Source of the DNA: Mesocentrotus franciscanus
Lineage: Eukaryota; Echinodermata; Echinoidea; Camarodonta; Strongylocentrotidae
NCBI GenBank assembly: GCA_037976565.1
Contig: CP137675.1
Span: 30,269,820-30,333,819, forward strand
Direction of reading: 5' to 3'
DNA: 64,000 nucleotides
Under the pieces are notes generated by a model. That model was not told where the DNA came from, ran no database searches, and saw only the letters and a program-made list of their open reading frames with translations. The position numbers and the translations under genes are program-made. Below, one piece after another: positions 11,451 through 23,567 of the stretch (position 1 is the stretch's first letter; each line of letters begins with the position of its first letter).

Positions 11451-14400
11451 CTGAAATGATTGAATCAAGATACGATATGATGGAATAATAAACAAGATAC
11501 GATATGATGGAATAATAAACAAGATATCAATCAATATGACAGGATGCAAAAGATGCACGTTAACCGAAAATAAAATCTTTTCACATGTGATTACAAGTTG
11601 ACCCTACTTTCATTTCTAAACTCGGAGAGAATACATGTTCGAGTTTCGTTAGCATTGGTATTAGTACTGTGCAATGCAAGCATGTGCAAGTTAGCGTACT
11701 ATCCTCTTCGAAAAATGTTTGTAGGATAAAATTATAATTGAATCTAGGGATTTAATAAAGAGATTTGAAAGCACTTATACACAGTATAGCTAACATGTTG
11801 TCACGCCATGATGCTCCTGGCACTCCCAACATTATTACCCTGGTCATAGCTGGCGGACAAATATGTAGCGCTCTAGCTTATTGGGTACCCTTTACACCTG
11901 GGTGGAGAGTGGCAAAAGTGGATAAACGTCTTGCAAAAGGATTTTAGTGCCGGGCTGGGATTTGAACCCTCAACCCTTGGATTAAGACTCGGGTGAACAT
12001 ACCACTATACCATGACACCTCCAATGATACATCCTTTAAAGAAACCCGCATGAAATAAAGAAGGTATCTTACTTGGGTTCATCATCATCCTCGTCGTCTT
12101 CACCATAGTCCTCTCCCTTGCTGCACTTCTCATGGATGAAGATGATGACGATCAGGATGACGACCTCTGTCACGATGCCAAGGAAAGGCCAGAGAGCAGC
12201 CAGACGATCTGAAAAATGGATACGAGACGATAACTTATGAAAGCAAAACAAGGGAAATGCTCTTGGCGGTCTCGCCTGCATTACGCAATTCGATATGATG
12301 ATAAATTGAGGTAGGGACATTATTTATAGGCCATTAGGCCAACAAAAAAAATCATTCGGTTGTCCTCGACTGCCCGCTCGTCATTTTTTTTTTTTTTTTT
12401 GGAGCAATTTTAACCATTTTATGCATGTTGCAAAGATCAAAATGTGTTCCGTCGCCAATTTTGTCTTTCAGTACGCAATTCTGTCTTTATATTATAATAT
12501 AGAGGAGGGATTTTCGGCCAGATGGCAATTATCGGCAGGTCCGTTTTATGCATGGTGAAATCACTTAAAATACATAGCATAATAGCATATCACATATATC
12601 ACACACATACAATACATTTCAGAGTCACAGGAGATCCACATTTGCAATGGAAAATGTATCCTTAAATATCACATTTTAGCAATGTAATCGGCAGTCCTGC
12701 TACCTGAATTTGAAAAATCAAATATCTTACGCGTGTCTGTAAGGAAGATGGGTGTCTGTAAGGAAGATGGGTACCAAAACCTGTGCTGTATGTCAATTAT
12801 TTTCAGATTTAGATCGCGATTTTTCATGTATAGCATACTCAAAGTGTCTCACAGCACGTATTCAATCACTGCAGCGCAGTCGGATAGCGCGCACACACCA
12901 TCACTGCATGCAGGGGTAATTTTCGGCGCGGCCAGCTCTGGCGTGGGATACACGCTCCGGCCGCACGCGCTATAGATCAGAGGGCGATTGAACGACGTGC
13001 GTGCGCTCCCTATTGACTTTGTACATGCGGCCGAAAACTGCCTCGTATAGCCGAAAACTACCTCCGAAACAGTGAGAATGAAATTGAATATTGCCATGGC
13101 AATTCATGACTTTTTTCTGGGATTCTTTTTGTGTTTAAATAATAATATTGGCTTCATGATTTGAACAAAAAATGAAAATAAATAGGATGTAAAGAGTCCA
13201 AATGAAGAGGGAAAAAAAATGAAATGGAAAAAAAAAAAAAAAAATCCATCCGCCCGCCCGCCCGCCCCTACTTTAGAAAAGCAATCGAGGACAACCAAAT
13301 GATTTTTAGGGAGGGGCCTTAGCAGGCCCCCCAAAATGAAATCCTCTGAATCTAATCAGCATTTTGAAGTGAATATTGAATTTTATTGACTAAGAATCAT
13401 CAGAAGAATATTTACTATTGTTTGTACCAAAGTTGATAACTTTCTGAAATATGAACAAATAACAAAAATTGATTTATTAATTCTCATATTAAGTTGTGAA
13501 AAATATAATCCAAGACCTAAAATGACCTTTGACCTTGACTATGTGATCTGGAATTTGTGTCATACGATTTGTGATACTTGATAACCCTTTGGTACAAGTT
13601 TCATGGAATTTGAACAAACACTTTTGAAATTATGCAAAAAATTCAAAATCTTGATGTTGATGCCAGTCATGCCACAACATAGTCTAAGTTTGCAGACCTG
13701 AAATGACATTTGACCTTGACTTTGTCACCTAAAAACCTAATCACATGATTGGTGATACTTGATAACCCTTATGTTCAAGTTTCATGGAATAGGAATGTAT
13801 ACTTTCAAAATTACGATAAAAATTCAAAATCTTAACCTGATGCCACAACATTGTCTAAATTTGATGACCGGAAATGACCTTTGACCTTGACTTAGTGACC
13901 TGAAATTCTACTCACATGATTGGGGATACTTGATAACCCTTTAGTTTAAGTTTCATTGAATAATAACTTATACTTTGAAAATTATAATAAAAATTTAAAA
14001 ACTTAACCTCAGGTTAAGTTTTTGATGATGATGCCACAACATAGTTTAAGTTTGTTGACCTTAAATGACCTTTGACCTTGACTTTGTGACCTGAAATTCT
14101 CCTCACATGATTGGGGATACTTGATAACCCTTCAGTCCAAGTTTCATTGAATAAGAACTTATACTTTCAAAATTTATATTAAAAATTCTAACACTTAACC
14201 TTGGTTTAAGTTTTTGATGTTGACGCCGCCGCCGCCGTCGCCACCGCCGCCGCCACCGGAAAAGCGGCGCCTATGTCTCGCTCTTTGCTACGCACGCGAG
14301 ACAAAAAGAGAATGATCCCAAAGGTATATTATAAGGCTGTGCATAAGCGTGTAATGAGGTACTGAGTACACTCCCAGGCTGACAGGCGAATACTCGAATA

Positions 14401-17400
14401 CTCCGCCATTTTTTTTTTTTTTTCTTTTAGTAGTTTTAATAGTTTTTTTTAAAACTTAATACATAGCTAGCCTTTGTTTTGGTGATTTTACTCACACAAA
14501 TAAGCCTGTGTCGGTACCGTCCCGACTGTTTTATTCGAAGCCGACGCTCCGATAAAAATAATACAAATAGATCTAGATCTAGAATCTATGTCACCGAAGA
14601 AAAGGATTATGTCGCAATGTGGACTTTGGACTCTCGCAGCCATTGTTAGCGAAGAAAAAAATTATGTCGCAATGCAGACTTTGGACTCGGGCAGCCATTA
14701 TCACTGGAGAAAAGGATTATGTCGCAATGCGGACTTTGGACTCAGGCAGCCATTGTCACTGAAGAAAAGGATTATGTTGCAATGCGGACTTTGGACTCGC
14801 GCAGCCATTGTAACAGAAGGGGATTATGTCAGCGCTTTGGAGGCCTAGCTACCTTGCTCAGAAAAGATCTCCTGCATAATAAATCAACACTTTAAATAGT
14901 ATTGTTTATTCGCGTTATGTTGAGACACAGAGATGGATGTAAAACCACTGAAAAAATAGCACAAAAAAAAAATGGCGGCAGAGTATTCGAGTACGAGAAA
15001 TCGTACTCGAGTAGTTATCAACAGTGCGAGTACTCGAGTATCCGAGTACTCGTCGCAGCCTTAGTATATTATCCACAAGTGATGCAGTAAACAATCTCAA
15101 ATTTCTACTGTGGCAAAATTATAAAAAAGGTATTTTTGACATTCTGGTCAATCTTGAAGGATCGTTTTTTCTCTTTGCAATTCGACATACCTCGGACCCT
15201 GAGAAGGATGTCCTTTGATACACCCTCAGGGTTGGCTGCGTTGGTAGCTGTACAGGTGTAGTTCTTCCTGTCCTCCATGGTGATGTCCACAATCTCTAGC
15301 TTGCTGATGACAGTGTGGGTGGTGGTGGTGTTCTTGATGGTGCAGCGCTCAGGGCAAGCATCCTCCAGGTTTACATCATTGATCTTCCAGGTGAACGAGG
15401 GCAGCAGTGCAGCGGTGATGACGTGGGCTTCGCACTCGATCATGGCACGGTCACCTTCCGTGTACTTGACAGACTTTTCTGATGTGAGGGTGATCTCGCC
15501 TGAAAGACATTCAGAAAATATTTTTAGTCACTCCCTACATGGACACGATGGACACGATGAGGTTGCGCACTCTGTAAAACGGCGACAAATGTCAGCTTTT
15601 TGCTCCGTATGTAACTTTTGAAGACCTGTTTCCTGTCAATTGTGAACGTTAATCAAACATATTGACAGAATGATGTATGGTAATTAATGCTAACTTAGAT
15701 ATAATGACTCTCAGTGAAACTCATTTATGTAAAAATATTGATGATGGTGAAATGTGTATCCCTGGATATACAATCATACGAAGCAATAGGCTTTGCACTC
15801 GATCATGGCACAGTCACCTTCCATGTACTTGATGGACTTTTTGGCTGTGAGGGTGATCTCGCCTAAAAGACATTCAGAAAATACAGTCAAACCTGCTTTA
15901 GTGACCACCTGTCTACAAAGACCACCTGTCTACAAAGAACACATTTTTGGTTTCCCTTGAAAATGGTTTCTCATTGAAACATGTACTAAAGGAACCTGTC
16001 TACAAAGACCACCTGTCTACAAAGACCACTTTTTGTGTTTCCCTTGGGCGGTCGCTATAGACAGGTTTGACTGTATTAGTTATCAAGAATGGCATTTACA
16101 AGTGTTTCACCTTTCCTACACTGAATGTAGGCTAAAAAATTTAAGCAAAATCATGGCTTTTTTTTCGGCGATGATGAATAAGTGGGCAGCAGAGCAGCAG
16201 AGATGACGTGGGCTTCGCACTCGATCATGGCATGGTCACCTTCCGTGTACTTGACAGACTTTTGGGCTGTGAGGGTGATCTCACCTGAAAGACTGGACGT
16301 AGGCTAAAAATGTAAAGCAGTCCAGATGTAGACATCACATATCAGTTAGTCTACAACAGGGATCATTCAGACCCTAAATTTATGAATTATGCCTGAACAC
16401 CATCTTACCTCCTACATTGACCATAGTAACCTTGGGAAGCTCATCAAACTCGTGAGTACAGATGTAGACTCCGGCATCTGCTGGAGTCAGGATGCGGATG
16501 ATCAGAGACCCGTTATTGAAGACTTGGACATGGCTGGTATCGTCCCCACCCGTCAGCGGCTCTGGGGTACCAGCCTTATTCACACTCCAGGTGACGGTCT
16601 GGTCTGTGGTGCCATCCACGGTGCAGTTCAAGAGCAGATTGCCCCCCTCTATGAATTCGGGCTCAGCAGGACTGATTACAACATCCCTCACTGTGGATAA
16701 GCAATGTGTCAGATATAATTAATAACATTTTCACGTATTTGGAGAATTTGCTGGAATCTTGCACCTTACATACAGTATCTGCCCGCCAGCTATGACCAGG
16801 GTAATAATGTTGGAGTGCCAGGAGCATCATGGGGTGACAACATGTTAGCTATACTGTGTATAAGTGCTTAAATAACACTTCTACAATACTTCTACAATTC
16901 TTACTATACATGACATTATGTGTGACAAAAGTCAACAATGTAATCCATTGTTCCATTAGTCTAAAAAAGGCAGGCAAAGAGTTTAATAATGTAACAGGGT
17001 TTCTGTTCACCATAATAAACAAGGGTTCATGATTTGTTATAGTTTCTCTCAAAACAAGCATCTTTTTTTCATTAACTGAACCAAAGTTTACATTCAAGTC
17101 TAAAGATCTTGGCAATCACTATGTGAATGTTTCTCAGGTCTATTCTACTAAACTTTAAACCCAATGCTAGGCTTAAGCTTATGTTAAACATTGGGTTTAG
17201 CAAAGGAAGTTAGTCAAGGAAGTTAGTCTGAGGTCTAAGTTTTCCTTTGTTAAAAGTGATCTTCAGACCTCCCAACATTTGAATTTTGAAATTCCTATTA
17301 TTTTGCGCGACTCAGCAAAATTTGTGGCACGTCGCGCCATGTCTGGCTTATCAAGAAATAATGCATCATGCAGCTACCCAACTCACATCTTGATGTTGGG

Positions 17401-20400
17401 CATATTTACATGTGATTAAGGGATTGTTTAAAGAAGTTTCAAATGGATTTTAAAACAATCCAGGAGAACCTGAATAAACTAGATGGAACTTCAACTGCGC
17501 GCAGTCGAAAATGATGCCTCCGCCATAGAGCGATTTTACAAACCATAACAGAAGCAATTTTCAATATTGAAGTTTGATAGTAATCCATTAACGGGTTCTC
17601 AGAATATTGTGATTACAAGTTATTTTTCATATACATGGCTCTGCAAGATAAATTCCTGTCCTGAGTTTGATAGTAATCCATCTGTCGGTTCTAATTATAA
17701 TGTGTTCACAAGCTATTTATATGCATACATAATTAGCCTAGTGCTGTAGCCGAACCGCCGAACCGAACGGAAGTTCGCCGAACATGGCACTTCCGAACCG
17801 AGCCGAACCGAACGCAAAGGCCTGGTTCGGATGTTCGGCAGAAAAATTTTAAACGTTTTTGCAGGCTAATTAACTTGTCATTTTATACCTAATTTTCATG
17901 TCATGATTGCTCATTCTATATTTACTTTTTCCCCATTTTCCTCCTTTGTGATTCATGCCTCTCCAGTCGTGGGCGCGACTTCACTGACGCCATTTAAATC
18001 CCAAATCCTGACCTCTGCAACGTCGCGATCGCAAGCTATAAACAAGCTAGAATACACGTGCCTATTAGGCACTGATCAAAACAAGTTCGGCTCAAACCCA
18101 AACAATAAAAAAATTAAAAAAATTAATTGTAATAATATCGGACAAATTTTGCCATCTACATGTAAATAACGAAATAAATACATACATGTATTATAGTATT
18201 CTAATTTATTTATTCAGGAAAATTAGGAATTTTATTATTTACCCCATTAAAAATAAACATTTATAATAACGGCAATCGAACGAGCCTGGGCTGCTATCTC
18301 TGTGTATTATAACGTATACATCGGTAAATTCAAGATGGCAGCTTTCATAACTCGTAACGTTAGACAACAACCGTCTCGGCATTCATTTATTTTCAAATTG
18401 AAAACATGATTCTTGTAAAACTGCAAATAAAACACGATTAAAAACGGAAATATGAATGTAAGTACTAAAATAGTTACGTTTAAAGCAGTTTTTTTATGTG
18501 AAATATACGTGCCGGTCGGAAGCAGTGTTTTTCATCAGGAGTGGGGCAGAAGTCCTCCGTGCTGGTCGGGCCCGCCCGCGGCCCGCCCAGCGCCGACCAC
18601 CGTAGCTATTAGGCTGCTTGCTATTATATTACCGAACCCCGAACCGAACCAAGTTCGGGTAAAAAATTGCCGAACCGAATCGAACCCGAACATGGCGCCT
18701 GACTTACAGCAATGAGCCCCATGACCTTTGACCTCATGACCCTAAAATCTAATCAGTTCATTGGCTCTGCAAGATACATAAACATGTCTCGAGTTTGATG
18801 GTAATCTGTCTATCGGTTCTCGGTAGAACTCGTATAATTCATCCAATAAATGAAAACGCCAACCACGCGATCGCAATGGCCCCGCTTGGTAAGCGGGCTT
18901 CACTCCACACGCCGCTGGAAGGAAGGCAGCTGCATGTAAAGTGTATTAACTGCACTCGCTAGATGATACATCATAACATTATTCAGTTACTGTATGGCGA
19001 AATCACATCACTCACATAACAACAAAAAATGCATCTCAGTATCGAAAATACAAATTATAAATTACTTATAAGTGTTGTTATTGTCGTTTTTAGAGCATCG
19101 TCAGGATTGATCACGTTCACCGAAGCTCCGTGCGATGACTGCGATCACACGACGTGCATATAACACATGCATTTGTTCACTGTACATAATACATTGTAAT
19201 GCATTTCACTTCCGCATTGCTGCCATCTATCGTCGAAGACATGTATAGACATGTATTTCTTCACCAATGAATTTTTTTTTTTTTGCAGAAAATAAAAGAA
19301 GAAAACAGAAAAGCAGAAAAAGAAATATAGAGGAAATTTTCCGCCAAAAGAGGAAATTTTCCGCCAAAAGCGGAAAGGTTGGGAGGTCTGGATCTTAGAC
19401 CTAGGGTTGGGTTGGAATGGATTAGTATACAAACTTCAGAGGTGAATGATAAATGCATGAAGTTGTGGTAGTATGAAACTCTATTCACTGTTCTGGGGGG
19501 TGTTTCACAAAGATCCTGAGTTTAACTTATCTCTAAGTTGGACTTAACAATTATGGAAAGCCGTTAGCTTCTATGAAAACATTTTGTAAAAGTTATTGTA
19601 AAAGGCATAAAATTTTGATTCAAATCATTCATATTTTCTATTATCAAGGAGATTTCACGTTCTTGATGTGGAATTTATAAAAAGTCTAAAATACTTGAAT
19701 TTTCACTTTTGATTACTGAGCTTGGAGACATTGCCAGGCATAGTGCCAGGTGGAGGGGCACAAATCGAAACTTAAAAAAAAAAACTGTGTATAAGACGCA
19801 TCCCCGACTTTCAAATTTTTTCGGCGGTAAAAAAGTGCGCCTTATACACGGAGATTTACGGTAAGTTCAACTTAGACCCCTGTTACACATACGTCTGAAA
19901 GTGGACTGAGGCCGGCCCCGGAGGCGGCTCAACGTATGTGTAACATCAACTTTTGTTGAAAAGCCGGACTGAGGCCGGACTGAGGCCAGGTGGACTCAGT
20001 CCACCTCTGGATGTGGTTTGAGGCCGGCCGAGTCGGACTCAGTCCCGCAATCAGTAGGTGTAACACCAAAGTGGACTCTGGGCGGCTTATAAGCGGAAGT
20101 GGCGTGACCTGTCATCATATATCAACATAATACATCGGGCGCTTTGCCACCTTCTCTTATGTTATTCTTTGTTTTTATCATTCTATCACTTTCTCTTTCT
20201 GTCTTTCCTTATGTTATTCTTTGTTTCTTCATTCTATCACCTTCTATTATGTTATTCTTTGTTTTTTATCATTCTATCACTTTCTCTTTCTGTCTTTCCT
20301 TATGTTATTCTTTGTTTCTTCCTTCTATCACCTTCTCTTATGTTATTCTTTGTTTTTATCATTCTATCACTTTCTCTTTCTGTCTTCCTTATGTTATTCT

Positions 20401-23400
20401 TTGTTTCTTCCTTCTATCACCTTCTCTTATGTTATTCTTTGTTTTTTATCATTCTATCACTTTCTCTTTCTGTATTTCCTGATGTTAATCTTTGTTTCTT
20501 CCTTTTATCACCTTCTCTCATGTTATTCTTTGTTTTTATAATTCTATCCATTTCTCTTTCTGTCTTCCTTATGTTATTCTTTGTTTTTATCATTCTATCA
20601 CTTTCTCTTTCTGTCTTTCCTTATGTTATTCTTTGTTTCTTCATTCTATCACCTTCTATTATGTTATTCTTTGTTTTTTATCATTCTATCACTTTCTCTT
20701 TCTGTCTTTCCTTATGTTATTCTTTGTTTCTTCCTTCTATCACCTTCTCTTATGTTATTCTTTGTTTTTATCATTCTATCACTTTCTCTTTCTGTCTTCC
20801 TTATGTTATTCTTTGTTTCTTCCTTCTATCACCTTCTCTTATGTTATTCTTTGTTTTTTATCATTCTATCACTTTCTCTTTCTGTATTTCCTTATGTTAA
20901 TCTTTGTTTCTTCCTTTTATCACCTTCTCTCATGTTATTCTTTGTTTTTATAATTCTATCCATTTCTCTTTCTGTCTTCCTTATGTTATTCTTTGTTTTT
21001 ATCATTCTATCACTTTCTCTTTCTGTCTTTCCTTATGTTATTCTTATTTTTTATCATTCTATCACTTTCTCTTTCTGTCTTCCTGAAGTGCGCCCCAACG
21101 TCAGCTCGTGAAAAGGCGACGTGAGGCCGGCCTATGTGTAGACACAAAATTGCGGGCCCGAGATATGTGTAACAGGGGTTTGATGATCTCGAGGCGGCTT
21201 CAAATTGCAGGCGTGAGGCCGCCTCCGAAGCCGGCTTTAAAAGCCGACGCATGTGTAACAGGGGTCTTAGGATCTTTGTGAAACACCCCCTGGTTTTTTT
21301 TTAAAACATGGATACATGTTGTTAACATTATTTTTATTTTTATCTATTATCTCTACATTGATTTCAGACTTTCACTGTTAAATTAATTAATCCTGTCTAT
21401 TCCAATTGATGCTTTCCATTTGATAAAGATACATTTTCTTAAAGGTAATACAAAGTTTTGAGGAATTTTGAAAATTGGCTGGATAGTGATTCTTTAATAT
21501 TTTGACATATTTGGATGCCTCTGTGAATGTATTATAAGCAATAGAAAATTTAGCCCCTAAAAGACTTCTGCTTTCGAGAAAAATTGAATACTTTACGGGT
21601 GCTCCAGGTAAGTTTTGATAAATTTCAAATACCGGTAGCGCCTATACGGTCATCCAATGGCAGCCGCAAGATGAAAATCTCAGAATATGCAGATGTGATA
21701 TATAATTTCCAAACGGAAATAGCCAATCGGTTGATTTTAGTCAAGAAACAATGTTTTAAAGCTAAATTAATATCATGACCTTAAGAGGGAGCTATACAAC
21801 ATAAAGAGTTTATTATTTACAATTTCATCACTTTAGACTCGATTTGAACCACGACATCGATCACTGACTATTTTAGGATCGCATATGCTTCCAATATGTT
21901 CATTTGAACCAAATTCATGACCCCATACCAAAACTTTGTATTACCTTTAACTTCTGAAGCTTGGCCATAACCTTCTTTAGACTGTTTAATAGATCAATTC
22001 AATGTGAGATGATCAGAATTCCAAGATGTCTCTTTAGTACTGATAAAAAAATGCCATACCTTCAAAGACAGTCAGTTCAACTTCAAAGACATTTCCGTTA
22101 TTATCTTTGCAGACGTAGAAGCCTGTATCATTCTTGACTACATCCATGATTGTCATGTTGGCGTACGTAACACCCTCAGATATAATATGCGAAACTTCAT
22201 GTCTGTCTGAAGTTACGATCTCTCTGTCAGTGCCGTCCTGCTGCTTCCTATACCATCGAGTGTTATCTGGCCCGTTGCAGTAGAAATACGCTGAGCTTCC
22301 CTCTTCCACCTTGGGTACCGGAAGCTGGGCATTTATCACTGAGAAAAATGGAAGATTGAGAGAATAAAAGAGGAAAATTAGTTGGTGTCAGTCTTAAAAA
22401 GATGTCTTGGACAAGTGTTCTCCCCCACCCTCAAATAGAAAAATACCTGTACCATTCAAATAACTTTTTGATAAGCGATTAAACAGTCCCAGATACTACA
22501 CACTCCATTCTCACAGGCACTCACTTTGACAGCTAGGTCCTCTTTCTGCAGGACTCAATTTCCTCACAGGGTCAGAGAAAAAATTACAATTACTGATTAC
22601 AAGAAAGAGGGTACAAACAAAATCTTCATAAAGATGCATCTTCGTGACTCATTGGGACGTTCATAGGTAATGTACATGTAGGTAACCAGAAATTTAAACA
22701 GTCAACATGGTCAATGGGCAATCTAAACTTTCAATAGTGTCCCACTCTGCCCAGGTGGGGAGGGGGTGTTTCATAAAGCTGTTCATAGAGTTACGCATGA
22801 CTTTACGAATGACTTGAATATGAAGTGCCAGATAGGATGCCCAAAGTTTTTCCTGATGTTTTAACAAAGTGTGATTATATTTCCAATAACCTCAATTAAA
22901 TTATGGCAAAAAATATACTTTGCATTAAAAATGTTTGTTATAATAAGAATATTAATCTACATCTGCACAGTTCAACTTTAGTTGATGCAGTTAAAAATGA
23001 TTGAGCATCCCATTTGGCTTTTCATATTTAAGTCATTCGTTAAGTCATGCGTAACTTTATGAACAGCTTCATGAAACACCCCCAGGATGGTGTAGCTACA
23101 TCAATGAAAACCAGACACTTTTGCGACATCAAACCCTAATTATTTGTAAACAGAGGTGATTGTCATGGTATGAAAATTTGTTTAATCTACAAATAAGGCC
23201 CCGAGACCTTCAGAGGGTGGAGGCAGAAGATTACGATTCATTCATTAATTTCACAGCATGAGACTTTCGCGAATCTGAACCAACCGCTAAAATTTTGAAC
23301 CTTCAAGGTTTCAGATTTTACAGCAAGTAGTTTCAATCAATAAATCTCTACGCTACATAAACACATGTAGCTCTGTTACTTCGTTGAATTTTGCTTAGAA

Positions 23401-23530
23401 TAGGGAGCTCAATTTCTTGCGTCTTACATTTTGTACATTTTAATTCTCCTGAAAAAGTTATACATGTACCGTAAATCTCCGTGTATAAGGCGCACCCGTG
23501 TATAAGGCGCACCCCTTTTTTAAGATTTAA

Positions 23531-23567
<37 letters not shown>

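Larger units (their letters stand above)
19495..21290. mobile_element. Foldback element (GTGTTTCACAAAGATCCT ends) holding nested elements
   Basis: The left end GGGGGGTGTTTCACAAAGAT is inverted at the right as ATCTTTGTGAAACACCCCC. Inside are a truncated CCGTAAATC-type element (19715-19862) and a Harbinger-like element (19875-21266), which contains a satellite array. Sister foldbacks are at 22762-23083 and 31640-31925. Confidence 0.78.

Noticed and set aside
12001..12022. A functional tRNA gene at the SINE head
   Set aside because: The A and B boxes are present, but the cloverleaf is not complete and the sequence continues into a SINE body.
15064..15443. A larger Ig3 exon continuing to 15105
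   Set aside because: The donor GGTATGTC at 15190 keeps phase 1 and the following codons have no Ig character, so the longer frame is read-through into the intron.
20144..21111. Open frames up to 243 codons with repeated Leu/Phe/Ser
   Set aside because: They are translations of a 52-55 bp satellite without stops in several frames; no start context, no domain and no codon bias.
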